From assembly GCA_016210245.1 (NCBI GenBank), contig JACQUR010000394.1:1-21011 (forward strand): a stretch of 21,011 bases of DNA, written 5' to 3'. The DNA is from Chloroflexota bacterium. Its GTDB lineage: Bacteria; Chloroflexota; UBA6077; JACQUR01. The notes beneath the pieces were generated by a model, which saw only the letters and a list, made by a program, of their open reading frames with translations, did no database searches and had not been told where the DNA came from. The number at the start of each line of letters is the position of its first letter. Positions within the stretch are counted from its first letter, which is position 1. The position numbers were made by a program, and so were the translations under genes. Shown here piece after piece: positions 5,994 through 14,372 of this stretch.

Positions 5994-6731
5994 ATGAACT
6001 CGGCGGCGAACACAGCCAGGCGTACCCGAGCCGAGACGTTTGGACGCCTGCTGGCCGCGGCGGAGGCGCTGGGCGGGCCGCCCCCGGACTTCCTGAGATA
6101 CCGGCGCAACCAGCTCGACCTGATCCTGGCGCAGGCCGACATCCCCTGGTCTGGCACGGTGCTCGAGCTGGGCGGCGGTGTCTCCGGCCAGGGGCTGCTG
6201 CTGGCCGATCTGGCGCCCCGGGTGGTCTGCACCGATCTGCTGGAGGTGACCAGCGTCTACGGGGGCGACTTCACGCAGGCAGCCAGACTGGCCAGCTTCG
6301 CCCCATCGGGACGGCTCCAGTTCATCTGCGGCCGAGGGGAGGATCTCCCTCTCCAGAGCAACTCCGTGGACGTCGTATTCTCCTCCTACGTTTTTGAGCA
6401 CATCGGCGACCGCCCAGCAGCCGCGGCCGAGATCTGGCGCGTGCTGAGACCCGGTGGCGTCGCCATCGCCAACGTGCCCAATATCATGGAACCGGCGTTC
6501 CGAGCGCTGCACTTCTCCCTGCGGGTCGCTCCGATACAGGTCGCCAAGGCGGCCCTTGCCCGGAGCGGGCTGGACCGGCGAGCCGGGCTGCGCTTTCGCG
6601 TTCCGCCCCCTCGGCGCCCGCGCAGCGTGCGCGAGCTTCGGCAGTGGCTCCGGGGAACGCTCACGTACCCGCCTCACGGCGACTATGGCAATCACCTGGA
6701 AGAACTCCTCGCCTCGACCCCAGGCCACTGA
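5994..6731 (+). CDS. Class I SAM-dependent methyltransferase, ended early by in-frame TGA
   Basis: A 245-residue reading. Motif I is VLELGGGVSG (56-65), the post-I acidic residue lies in VCTDLL (about 78-83), and VDVVFSSYVFEHI followed by WRVLRPGG is the classic methyltransferase type-11 pattern. It would transfer a methyl group from SAM, probably to a sugar or glycan intermediate given the neighbours. The frame stops at TGA 6729-6731 within PGH-stop-DQLFERAGF, where members of this family usually read HW.xLFExAGF; the same frame then continues open to 6932. The product as it stands lacks its C-terminal 67 residues. Its own ribosome-binding site is weak; a strong one precedes ATG 5967. Confidence 0.75.
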   Translation: MNSAANTARRTRAETFGRLLAAAEALGGPPPDFLRYRRNQLDLILAQADIPWSGTVLELGGGVSGQGLLLADLAPRVVCTDLLEVTSVYGGDFTQAARLASFAPSGRLQFICGRGEDLPLQSNSVDVVFSSYVFEHIGDRPAAAAEIWRVLRPGGVAIANVPNIMEPAFRALHFSLRVAPIQVAKAALARSGLDRRAGLRFRVPPPRRPRSVRELRQWLRGTLTYPPHGDYGNHLEELLASTPGH

Positions 6732-6932
6732 GATCAGCTCTTCGAGCGCGCCGGCTTCACCATCGTTCGTCGCTTCACTATCAGGCTCGAGGACTACCTG
6801 GCGTGCTTCAGTCTGCCGCTCGCGCTCTGGTGGCAGGAACGCCTCAGGCCGCTGGTGGTAAGGGTTGGCGGGTCTCGGCTCGCGCTCGCCCTCGGCCACA
6901 GCTACTGTCTGGTCGGACGGAAACCCCTCTGA
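6732..6932 (+). pseudogene. Detached C-terminal part of the methyltransferase
   Basis: Directly after the in-frame TGA, and in the same frame, 66 codons encode DQLFERAGFTIVRRFTIRLE, then DYLACFSLPLALWWQERLRPL and a final CLVGRKPL before TGA at 6930-6932. This is what the end of a type-11 methyltransferase looks like (LFERAGF near the last beta strands). No start codon or ribosome-binding site precedes it. It would be translated only by readthrough of 6729-6731, or if that TGA is a sequencing error. Confidence 0.7.
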
Positions 6933-7035
6933 GGCGGGGCAAGCAGCAAGCCAGCTCCCTTGACCGCGGGGGTGGCTGCGTGGGACCATTGCCACGGCGG
7001 ATCGATCCCGCCACACCCCGGCTGAGTCGACGACG

Positions 7036-8436
7036 ATGACAGCGCTCCACCTCCCCATCCCACAGTCGATCGCTGCCAGGGCCGTGTCGCGCCCGTGGCA
7101 GCGCTGGCTCGTGTGGATCTTCTGCCTGGCGGCGTTCGGGCAGACGATGCTGTACTCCCTCTACCTGCGCGACGATCCTGGCAACTACAACGGAGCGGGG
7201 GCTTTTGGAGACCAGCTCACCTACGTCGCCCTGGCCCAGCAGTTGTTGCACGGAACCTGGGAAAGAGTGGCGCACTACATGCCCGGCTACCCGGCGGTGC
7301 TGGCTTTCAGCCAGCTTGTGTTTGGCGAGCCACGCTTCGGAGTAGCCGTGCTCCAGGGACTCGTGTATGCGCTGCTCGTCCTTGGCGCGGCCGGGCTGGC
7401 ATCGGAGGCGTTTGGCGTTGAAACCAGGCTGTGGGCGGCGGGGCTGGTGGCGCTGAACCCTGCCCTTGGTGCCTACGCCGGCCAGGCCCTGACCGAGTTT
7501 CTCACCGGGGCGCTGCTGTTCGCGACCGTGGCGCTGCTCTACCGCTGGTCGAGGCGGTGGAGTTGGAGGGCTCTCGCCCTGGCTGGACTGCTGTGCGCTG
7601 GCACGGCCTATCTGCGATCAGAGTATCTGGCGCTGGCGCTCGTCTTCGCGCTCGTCGTCTTCGTAGTCGCCCGAAGGGCGTTTCCCATCGCCTCGGCTCT
7701 TGCCCGGGCAGCCTTCCTGCTTGCCATCGTGGCGGTCCTGATGGCACCCTGGGTGGGCCGTATCGCGGCTGCAACTGGACGTCCGGGCTTGTACGACACC
7801 AGCCCGGTTTCGAATCAAGTGCTGATGGGTACGTGGTTCCGGGTCTTCGACGAGCCCACCTTCACCCGGCTGCTGGAGGTGGCGAATTCGAACGCGACCG
7901 ACGAGCAGGCAGTGGCGCGGGCAGGCACGATCGGGCCGCGGCCCGACCTCTCGGCGCGGTATATGGCCCAACTGCGCGGGCCCTACGACCTACCCCTGGA
8001 GCAGGCGCTGCCCGCGGCGCTCGAGAACGTGCGCCTGAACCTGCCCCAGTACCTGGTGAACCACTTCGCGCTGGCCCCAGTACTCATCTGGTCGGCGCGC
8101 ACCCCCGTGCGCCAGGCCGACATGGACGCCCTGCCGCGTTGGGCGCGCTGGGCGTTGTGGGGGGTGCAACTGGGGCTGGTGGCCCTGGCGCTCTGGCAGG
8201 CGGTTCGAGCCTTCAGGTCCCGGCGCGCGCTGCCGCTGGCACTCTCGTTCCTGGGTGTCTGGCTCTTCCTGACCCTCGTACACGTCCTCATCTCGGTCGA
8301 CGAGCGCTTCACCGTGCCGGCGCTGCCGCTGGTGCTGATGCTCGCCGGGGCGCGGGTGGCGGACATGCTTGCGCCCAGGAGCGCCCTGGTTGGGAGCGGC
8401 GTCCTGGTCGGCCACTACCGTCCGCGTGGCGGTTGA
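7036..8436 (+). CDS. GT39/ArnT-like multispanning glycosyltransferase (GT-C fold)
   Basis: A 466-residue integral membrane protein with about eight to ten hydrophobic segments. After the first helix (about 24-42) an external loop carries FGDQLTYVALAQQL; an Asp in this loop (Asp59) is the usual catalytic residue of PMT/ArnT-type enzymes. MPGYPAVLAF, a helix-rich core, and a late DERFTVPALPLVLML (the R-Y/F-x-x-P motif of the family) follow. These enzymes use polyprenyl-phosphate sugars on the outer side of the membrane. Acceptor unknown: glycan or protein. The large soluble loop around 245-330 is unlike simple ArnT and could be an acceptor-binding insert. The ribosome-binding site is weak. Confidence 0.75.
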   Translation: MTALHLPIPQSIAARAVSRPWQRWLVWIFCLAAFGQTMLYSLYLRDDPGNYNGAGAFGDQLTYVALAQQLLHGTWERVAHYMPGYPAVLAFSQLVFGEPRFGVAVLQGLVYALLVLGAAGLASEAFGVETRLWAAGLVALNPALGAYAGQALTEFLTGALLFATVALLYRWSRRWSWRALALAGLLCAGTAYLRSEYLALALVFALVVFVVARRAFPIASALARAAFLLAIVAVLMAPWVGRIAAATGRPGLYDTSPVSNQVLMGTWFRVFDEPTFTRLLEVANSNATDEQAVARAGTIGPRPDLSARYMAQLRGPYDLPLEQALPAALENVRLNLPQYLVNHFALAPVLIWSARTPVRQADMDALPRWARWALWGVQLGLVALALWQAVRAFRSRRALPLALSFLGVWLFLTLVHVLISVDERFTVPALPLVLMLAGARVADMLAPRSALVGSGVLVGHYRPRGG

Positions 8437-8518
8437 CGAGGAGGCGGCTGCTCGGTACGATGCCGTCGACTGATGCGCTCCACCCTCAACTCCAGGCCCC
8501 AGATGAAAGGTGCGCTGA

Positions 8519-9421
8519 GTGGTTGAAACCCTGACCGAAGAAACAGCACGACCCGCTTCGCCACGGCACGAGGGGCTCGAGCCGGCGCCAGGCCCCAGGC
8601 AGCGCCCCATCACCGTCATCGAGCCCACCCACGGTTGGCGCGCGCTCGATGTGGCGGAGTTGTGGCGGTATCGGGAGCTGATCTACTTCCTCGCCTGGCG
8701 CGACGTGAAGGTGCGCTACAAGCAGACGGCGCTGGGCGTGGCCTGGGCCCTGCTCCAGCCGCTGCTGGCCATGGCCATCTTTACCGTGTTCTTCGGCGGC
8801 CTGGCGCGTATGCCCTCGGACGGGCTGCCCTACGCCCTCTTTGCCTACACCGGGCTGCTCCCCTGGACCTACTTCGCCAACGCCACGACGAACGCGAGCG
8901 GGAGCCTGGTAGCCAACAGCAACCTCATCTCCAAGGTCTACTTCCCGCGGTTGGTGATTCCCCTGGCCGGGGTGGCAGGCGGGCTGGTGGATCTCGCCAT
9001 CGGGTTCGGCATGCTGGTCGTGCTGCTCGTCCTCTTCGGGGTGGCGCCGAGCGCGAACGTGGTCTTCCTGCCGCTGCTGGTGGGGCTGGCGGTGCTGAGC
9101 GCGCTGAGCGTGGGCATCTGGCTGTCCGCGCTGGACGTGCAGTACCGCGACGTGCGCTACGCCATCCCCTTCCTCATCCAGGTCTGGCTGTTCGCCACCC
9201 CGGTGGTCTACCCCGCCAGCCTGGTGCCCGAGGCGTACCGCCCACTCTATGGCCTGAACCCGATGGCCGGAGTGGTGGAAGGGTTCCGCTGGGCGCTGCT
9301 GGGCCACACGGCGGGCCCGGGGCCGTTGCTCGGCGTCGCAGTGGCCGTGGTGCTGGTGCTGCTGGTGAGCGGCCTGTTCTACTTCCGTCGCATGGAGCGC
9401 GGCTTTGCCGACGTCATCTAG
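8519..9421 (+). CDS. wzm: ABC-2 polysaccharide exporter permease (Wzm-like)
   Basis: A 300-residue protein with a cytoplasmic N-terminus and six membrane segments. LIYFLAWRDVKVRYKQT (about 54-70) is the signature N-terminal amphipathic region of Wzm/TagG permeases, followed by LGVAWALLQPLLAMAIFTV, the SKVYFPRLVIPLAGV loop, and LDVQYRDVRYAIPFLIQVW, which is the conserved ABC2 permease core. It moves lipid-linked O-antigen or similar glycan across the inner membrane, paired with the Wzt-like ATPase directly downstream (start 22 bases after its stop). The start is GTG with AAAGGTG upstream. Confidence 0.9.
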   Translation: MVETLTEETARPASPRHEGLEPAPGPRQRPITVIEPTHGWRALDVAELWRYRELIYFLAWRDVKVRYKQTALGVAWALLQPLLAMAIFTVFFGGLARMPSDGLPYALFAYTGLLPWTYFANATTNASGSLVANSNLISKVYFPRLVIPLAGVAGGLVDLAIGFGMLVVLLVLFGVAPSANVVFLPLLVGLAVLSALSVGIWLSALDVQYRDVRYAIPFLIQVWLFATPVVYPASLVPEAYRPLYGLNPMAGVVEGFRWALLGHTAGPGPLLGVAVAVVLVLLVSGLFYFRRMERGFADVI

Positions 9422-9442
9422 CGCCTACGGGGAATGGCAAGG

Positions 9443-10741
9443 ATGAGCGACGTGGCGGTGCGGGTGAAGGGACTGGGCAAGCGGTATTATCTGGGCCCCT
9501 CGCAGGGGCGCGCCGCCTACAAGAGCCTCCGAGAGTCCCTGGTGGATGCGGTGCAGGCGCCGTTGCGACGCCTCCGCAACGGGAGCCGCCAGACGGACGC
9601 AGTCCAGGAGTTGTGGGCGCTGAGGGATGTCTCATTCGAGCTCAGGCATGGCGAGGTCCTGGGCATCATCGGGCGGAACGGAGCGGGGAAGAGCACGCTG
9701 CTCAAGATCCTGGCGCGCATCACAGAGCCTACCACTGGGCGCGCGGAGGTACACGGGCGCGTGGGATCGTTACTCGAAGTGGGCACCGGCTTCCATCCGG
9801 AATTGACAGGACGGGAGAACATCTACCTGAACGGGACGATCCTGGGGATGTCGAAGGACGACATTGGCCGAAAGTTCGATGAGATCGTGGCGTTCGCGGA
9901 ACTGGAGGCGTTCCTGGATACGCCCGTGAAGCGGTATTCCAGCGGCATGTACATGCGCTTGGCGTTCAGCGTAGCGGCTCACCTCGATCCAGAAATACTG
10001 GTTGTGGACGAGGTGCTCGCCGTAGGAGACACAAAGTTCCAGCAGAAGTGTCTGAAGAAAATGAGTGGAGTCGCCAGTGAGGGGCGCACGATCCTGTTCG
10101 TGAGCCACAACATGTCAGCCGTAAGCGCCCTCTGTGGCCGCGCAGTCCTGCTGGCGCATGGGAAGATTGCAGATTTCGGCGGCGCGGATGAGGTGATTCG
10201 CTCCTACCTGGTGGATCTGGGCGACGGCCTGCCCGATGTCGTCCTCTCACGTCGCCTGGACCGAACAGGTTCTGGCGAAGTCCAATTCTGCCGCTTCACC
10301 ATAGAGGACGACGCAGGGCGGAGGGCTGAGGTGCTCCAGAGTGGGAAGCCGGCCTCTTTCATCTTGCATGCGAGATCCACCACGGGAACACCAATCGATA
10401 ATGTATCGTTGTACCTCGCGGTTGGTAGTATCAGAGACGTGCCCCTGTTTCTCCAGTCGAACCTCTTCACCGGCGAACCGGTCACGATTTCGCCAGATGC
10501 AACAGTCGTGGCGTGCCATATTCCGCGCCTGCCGCTCGCGGAGGGAACGTACCGCGTGCATCTGGGTGCCAAGATCGGCACTACCGTAGTGGACCATCTG
10601 ACCGACGTCGCGCAGTTCCAGGTGGCGGAAGGCGACTACTATGGCTCCGGGCACCAGGGTGGTCCTGGATTCCCCATCCTTGTGGATGCGCGGTGGCAGA
10701 CGATGCCAGTTGCGGCGGCGCAGCCTGGCAATTCGAATTGA
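9443..10741 (+). CDS. wzt: ABC polysaccharide exporter ATPase with C-terminal glycan-binding domain (Wzt-like)
   Basis: The nucleotide-binding domain comes first: Walker A GRNGAGKST, signature YSSGMYMRLAFSVA, Walker B ILVVDEVLAVGD and the switch His in FVSHNMS. It has the ABCA-type VGSLLEVGTGFHPELTGREN stretch typical of Wzt. After a linker, about 150 residues with beta-rich sequence (SLYLAVGSIRDVPLF, YRVHLGAKIG) make a Wzt C-terminal carbohydrate-binding domain. In E. coli O8/O9a-type systems this domain recognises the capped non-reducing end of the glycan. I prefer ATG 9443 because GGGGA is 10 bases upstream; ATG 9434 is the alternative. The gene follows the permease, with which it forms the transporter. 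Confidence 0.92.
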   Translation: MSDVAVRVKGLGKRYYLGPSQGRAAYKSLRESLVDAVQAPLRRLRNGSRQTDAVQELWALRDVSFELRHGEVLGIIGRNGAGKSTLLKILARITEPTTGRAEVHGRVGSLLEVGTGFHPELTGRENIYLNGTILGMSKDDIGRKFDEIVAFAELEAFLDTPVKRYSSGMYMRLAFSVAAHLDPEILVVDEVLAVGDTKFQQKCLKKMSGVASEGRTILFVSHNMSAVSALCGRAVLLAHGKIADFGGADEVIRSYLVDLGDGLPDVVLSRRLDRTGSGEVQFCRFTIEDDAGRRAEVLQSGKPASFILHARSTTGTPIDNVSLYLAVGSIRDVPLFLQSNLFTGEPVTISPDATVVACHIPRLPLAEGTYRVHLGAKIGTTVVDHLTDVAQFQVAEGDYYGSGHQGGPGFPILVDARWQTMPVAAAQPGNSN

Positions 10742-10773
10742 GCGCGATGATGGCACCAGGAGGCACCCGTCCG

Positions 10774-11550
10774 ATGTTGTCTGTTGCATCCAGAGGGTAT
10801 CGCTGGCTTCGTGGTCACGGCGCGTCGTCTGCTTCGAGCATCCGCCGGACGTTGAAGTGGGTTTCCAGCTACGCTCAGTATTGGCGCGATTGGCGCGCGT
10901 ACCAGCGGATGCAAGGCGCCGAGCCGCTGAGCTTCCAGGACAGGTATCCGTGCCTGACCGAGCGAGATTCGACAAACGCTGTCGACCCGCACTACTTCTA
11001 CCAGGCTGTCTGGGCGGGTAAGCTCATTGCTCAGCAGGAGACGCGGGCGCACGTGGACGTCGCCTCTGATTGTCGCATGGTGGGGATGCTCACCTGCTTT
11101 ACGCAGGTGACCTTTATCGATATTCGCCCGCTCGATGTCGAGATCGAGGGCTTGGCGACAATACTTGGTGACATACGATTTCTGCCCCTTACTGACGGCT
11201 CAGTTCCCTCTCTGTCGTGCCTGAACGTCGCCGAGCATGTTGGTCTAGGGCGGTATGGAGACCCCCTGGACCCTTACGGCACGGTACGAGCAGCAGCAGA
11301 GTTGAGCCGCGTGCTTGCGCCCGGAGGAAGCCTGTACTTCTCTCTCCCGGTGGGGCGGAGCCGAGTCCAGTTCAATGCCCATCGCATCCACACGCCCCAG
11401 CAGATCTTGAACTACTTTGCCGATCTTGAGCTCAGGGGATACTCGGTCGTGGACGATAATGGTCGATTCATCCAGCGTGCAGACCCGGCTGCCTTCGAGC
11501 AGGCGCGGTATGCGTTAGGACTGTTCTGGCTACGGAAGCCCGATCGATGA
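10774..11550 (+). CDS. DUF268-family protein, probable glycan-linked methyltransferase-like enzyme
   Basis: A 258-residue protein with the DUF268 (PF03269) pattern: DPHYFYQAVWAGKLI, HVDVASD, TFIDIRPLDV, SLSCLNVAEHVGLGRYGD, LSRVLAPGG and PVGRSRVQFNAHRI. The fold is methyltransferase-like, and proteins of this family are frequent in polysaccharide loci, but no reaction is established to my knowledge. ATG 10774 is chosen because AGGAGG (10758-10763) precedes it at good spacing; ATGs at 10747 and 10750 lie in frame upstream. It follows the ATPase gene by a short gap, so it may add or check the terminal group read by the Wzt C-domain (inference). Confidence 0.85.
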   Translation: MLSVASRGYRWLRGHGASSASSIRRTLKWVSSYAQYWRDWRAYQRMQGAEPLSFQDRYPCLTERDSTNAVDPHYFYQAVWAGKLIAQQETRAHVDVASDCRMVGMLTCFTQVTFIDIRPLDVEIEGLATILGDIRFLPLTDGSVPSLSCLNVAEHVGLGRYGDPLDPYGTVRAAAELSRVLAPGGSLYFSLPVGRSRVQFNAHRIHTPQQILNYFADLELRGYSVVDDNGRFIQRADPAAFEQARYALGLFWLRKPDR

Positions 11551-11680
11551 AGTGGCAGGGCCGTTGGCGTCTACGGACACAGTGCGTCTGCGCAGTGGCT
11601 ATTTGGCACCAGCGCCTGAGGTCTGTTCGTTGCGCGGTAGATCCGTGCAGAGACCACGGCCCGGATGGGACAAGCCTGCT

Positions 11681-12346
11681 ATGAGAGGCATTGCTGGCCC
11701 CGTGCTCGGGCGGGCGAATAATGCACTTGCACGCCTCACTGGCTACGATGTACTGGAGTCTCTTCGGCAAGAGGCTGAAGTCCGAGATTGGAAGCTCAGG
11801 GGAGAGCCACTTCCTCCCCCTCACGTGGTGAAGCAGCGGATCGTTCGGGAGTATGCAGGCAGATTTCGTCTGCGAACGCTGGTGGAGACGGGTACCTATT
11901 TCGGGACCATGATCTCTGCGACGCGGAGGAGTTTTCGTAGAATCTATTCCGTTGAGCTCGACGAGGCCTTGTACGGACGCGCCAAACAGTTATTCGCCCT
12001 GGACGAGCACGTTTCGATCCTGCACGGAGATAGCAGCGATGTCTTGCCAGAGATCTTGTCCAAGATCGCCGAACCAGCCCTGTTCTGGCTTGATGGGCAT
12101 TACTCGGGCGGAGTCACGGCGCGAGGTAAATACGAAACGCCGGTCTGGCAGGAGTTGCAGCACATCCTGAACCACTCCGCGGCGTGGCATGTCATTCTGA
12201 TCGACGACGCGCGCTGCTTCGTAGGGCAGAGCGATTACCCCACGCTGCAGGAAACGCGCGATCTGGTGTGGCGGAAACATCCAGAGTGGTTGTTTGATGT
12301 GGCGCACGATATCATCAGGATTCACCCCGGAACTACTGCCCTGTGA
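11681..12346 (+). CDS. SAM-dependent methyltransferase-like protein
   Basis: A 221-residue protein with LVETGTYFG (68-75) as motif I, IYSVELDEAL as the acidic post-I strand, LHGDSSDVLPEIL as motif II, FWLDGHYSGG (about 135-144) and VILIDDAR. The arrangement is that of the class I methyltransferases related to the TylF/macrocin and glycan O-methyltransferases, where the WLDGH-type loop binds a metal. Start ATG 11681 shares ATGA with the end of a 45-codon mini-frame; a longer in-frame reading from GTG 11552 adds 43 residues of unlikely composition. The gene's end overlaps the next start as GTGA (12343-12346). Substrate probably a sugar of the exported glycan. Confidence 0.72.
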   Translation: MRGIAGPVLGRANNALARLTGYDVLESLRQEAEVRDWKLRGEPLPPPHVVKQRIVREYAGRFRLRTLVETGTYFGTMISATRRSFRRIYSVELDEALYGRAKQLFALDEHVSILHGDSSDVLPEILSKIAEPALFWLDGHYSGGVTARGKYETPVWQELQHILNHSAAWHVILIDDARCFVGQSDYPTLQETRDLVWRKHPEWLFDVAHDIIRIHPGTTAL

Positions 12347-13194
12347 CCGAAGTCGACTCTATGACGGAAGATCAGATCGGGATCCTCATTGCTTCCACAG
12401 ATAGTTATGCAGACCTGTGGCCCATAACGTTCGCCTGTCTGCGGCGTTACTGGCCTGATTGCCCGTATGAGATGCATCTGGGGGCAAACCAACAAGCGTA
12501 TCACGATGATTCAATCAAGACGATTCTCGTTGGGCGGGATGCCGACTGGTCTTCCAGTCTTGACAGGATGCTGGCGGCGATACCGCACGAGTTCATCTTG
12601 CTCTGGATGGAAGACCAGTTGCTCAGCCGTCGCGTCGACACCGATCGCGTCCGGAGGTACGTGGCCTACATGCAGCGCAGGCAGGCCGCGTACCTGCGCC
12701 TGACGCCGACGCCCCCGTTCGGCACGCCCGGGGTCGACCATCCGGAGTTGGGCGAAGTGGCGCCAGGCACGCCCTACCGTATCTCGCTCTTCGCTGCCGT
12801 TTGGAGAAAGGATGTACTGCGCAGACTCCTGCAGTCTGGAGAGTCCGCATGGGCGCTCGAACTGCAAGGCTCGCAGCGCACCGACGCCATCGCGTCGCCC
12901 TTCCTGGCCATCACTGAGCAGGCCAGGTCGCGGGCGCCTATCCACCAGGTCAACGCGCTGCGCCGGGGGCGCTGGAGCCTGGATGGAATCGGGTTCCTCG
13001 CCCAGGAGGGAATAGACATCAGTTCCTCGCGGCGTCCGCGGCAAACCAGGGCGTACCTGCTGTACGAACGGATAGCCGCAAGTGCCCCTGTACGCCAAGC
13101 ACGCGCGGCTGCAAGCAAGTGTCTTCCACGTGGCGCCAAGCCGGCGCTGAGATCTCTCGGATCAGGACTGTGGCAAGTTTGGCGATCTCGGTAG
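12343..13194 (+). CDS. Putative GT-A-type glycosyltransferase
   Basis: A 283-residue protein beginning with a Rossmann-like strand and turn, GILIASTDSYADLWPITFAC (12-31), then YWPDCPYEMHLGANQ. The EFILLWMEDQLL segment (83-94) looks like the DxD-equivalent acidic pair (Glu90-Asp91) that binds the metal-nucleotide sugar in GT-A enzymes, although the exact family is not recognised. The C-terminal 60 residues are basic (many Arg/Lys) and could hold the protein on the membrane. The GTG start overlaps the previous stop (GTGA), so it is translationally coupled; ATG 12361 is an alternative. Confidence 0.6.
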   Translation: MTEVDSMTEDQIGILIASTDSYADLWPITFACLRRYWPDCPYEMHLGANQQAYHDDSIKTILVGRDADWSSSLDRMLAAIPHEFILLWMEDQLLSRRVDTDRVRRYVAYMQRRQAAYLRLTPTPPFGTPGVDHPELGEVAPGTPYRISLFAAVWRKDVLRRLLQSGESAWALELQGSQRTDAIASPFLAITEQARSRAPIHQVNALRRGRWSLDGIGFLAQEGIDISSSRRPRQTRAYLLYERIAASAPVRQARAAASKCLPRGAKPALRSLGSGLWQVWRSR

Positions 13195-13393
13195 TGGGCG
13201 ATGGGGAAGGCAACCTGGCACACGCCCCTGCTCCTGTGCCGTCTGGAGGCGCAGCCGCGTGTTCCAGCGCAGCCTGTCGCTGCCCGCTTCGCTCTGCCCC
13301 CGGGGCTTTGGGTCGGCTCGTACCGCCCCACCCATGCTCTGCGGCACGAGGACGACCTCCGGCAACGAGAACTCAGACCGCAGAGGTGGAACG
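13195..13393. other. Intergenic 199-bp gap with no gene recognised
   Basis: Between the putative glycosyltransferase stop and the FkbM start there are only weak frames with skewed composition. The final bases hold the ribosome-binding site of the FkbM gene (GAGGTGG around 13383-13389). It marks the change from GC-rich to AT-richer sequence and could carry a promoter; none is obvious. Confidence 0.5.
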
Positions 13394-14260
13394 ATGCCTC
13401 GGAAGGTAACAAGGGACTATGTTGCGATGGTGGTGGCGCATCGCCTCATTGGTCTCATTCCGAACCATCTGCTCGGCAAGCTTCTCTTGCAGTCCGTCTT
13501 CGAGCGCCTCTACCGGCTATCACTTACGGGGATGAACGTCGGTAACGGTTCTTATGTCGAAAGCAGCGGCGAACAAGTCGTCATCGATTTCCTTCATCGC
13601 TACAGAGATAAGGGGCGTAGCACTGTTATCTTCGACGTCGGTGCGAATACTGGGCAGTACGCATTGGCGGTGATCTCGACTTTCGGTGACGATGTACTTC
13701 TCTATTGCTTCGAGCCGTCCAAGCCAACCTTTGCGTCTCTCACGCAGAACGTTGGCTCTCATCGCAATATTGCGACCTACGCTTTCGGGTTTGGTGATGC
13801 AGAGCTGTCTGCTACCCTTTACGCTGATAAGCTAGGATCAGGTGGGGCATCACTGTTTGCGAGGAGGCTTGACCATATTGGCGTTCAAATGTCACACACA
13901 GAGGAAGTATCGCTAGTGAGGCTCGACGATTTCTGCAAGTCCAATCGAGTTCAGCATATTGATTTGCTGAAACTAGATGTAGAAGGCTATGAACTGAGCG
14001 TGCTTGCTGGAGCTAGTGAGATGCTTGATTCGGCTGCTATCGATGTGATTCAGTTCGAATTCGGAGGTTGCAATATTGACGCGAGGACTTATTTTCAAGA
14101 CTTCTTCTACCTTCTCAATCCCAGATATCGTTTATATCGAGTAGTGCTGGACGGCCTCTATCCGATAGATAAGTATAGCGAAGTACATGAAATCTTCATT
14201 ACCACCAATTATGTGGCCATTTCTAGAAGCAGCGCGCTGGACGCTGCTGCAGCACGGTGA
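13394..14260 (+). CDS. FkbM-family methyltransferase (first)
   Basis: A 288-residue protein. Motif I is IFDVGANTGQYA (79-90), followed by LYCFEPSKPTFASL and the FkbM hallmark LLKLDVEGYELSVLAGA (191-207). FkbM enzymes O-methylate sugars or polyketide-type acceptors using SAM. ATG 13394 is chosen over a longer upstream reading because of GAGGTGG just before it and because the motifs then fall at the usual distance. Base use is visibly AT-richer than that of the exporter genes, which suggests separate acquisition. It is followed by a second FkbM gene. Confidence 0.85.
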   Translation: MPRKVTRDYVAMVVAHRLIGLIPNHLLGKLLLQSVFERLYRLSLTGMNVGNGSYVESSGEQVVIDFLHRYRDKGRSTVIFDVGANTGQYALAVISTFGDDVLLYCFEPSKPTFASLTQNVGSHRNIATYAFGFGDAELSATLYADKLGSGGASLFARRLDHIGVQMSHTEEVSLVRLDDFCKSNRVQHIDLLKLDVEGYELSVLAGASEMLDSAAIDVIQFEFGGCNIDARTYFQDFFYLLNPRYRLYRVVLDGLYPIDKYSEVHEIFITTNYVAISRSSALDAAAAR

Positions 14261-14372
14261 CCACACGGAACTCATGATACTGGTACAAGTGTCCTGGTGT
14301 GACAACTGGATGCCCGCGGCTGCAGATGTGGCTGCCATAGAGATGATTTCGGACTAGGCTAGAGCTGAGCAA

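Noticed and set aside
3901..5997. Long plus-strand open frame (about 700 codons) across the ThDP enzyme gene
   Set aside because: Composition is Gln/Arg/His/Gly-rich with no motif, as expected of the antisense frame of a GC-rich gene; the minus-strand ThDP enzyme has clear catalytic motifs.
3830..6232. 800-codon minus-strand frame overlapping the ThDP enzyme
   Set aside because: Low-complexity Gly/Ala/Pro/Arg sequence, and it crosses the heptad hairpin and the TIR element; shadow of the real gene in another frame.
5994..6932. Selenocysteine or genome-wide reassigned TGA in the methyltransferase
   Set aside because: No selenocysteine-insertion-type stem-loop was recognised after the TGA, the family has Trp rather than Cys at that site, and other genes here end normally in TGA.
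5589..7058. 489-codon minus-strand frame opposite the methyltransferase, which could have explained its in-frame TGA
   Set aside because: No recognisable domain and no ribosome-binding site; the plus-strand frame shows methyltransferase motifs on both sides of the TGA.
7431..9882. Long plus-strand frames in other phases of the GT39 and exporter genes
   Set aside because: They overlap genes with membrane helices and Walker motifs and have only Arg/Gly/Ala-rich composition.
11547..11684. 45-codon frame bridging two genes as a real protein gene
   Set aside because: Arg/Cys/Trp-rich composition and no ribosome-binding site beyond the overlap; noted only as a possible coupling bridge.
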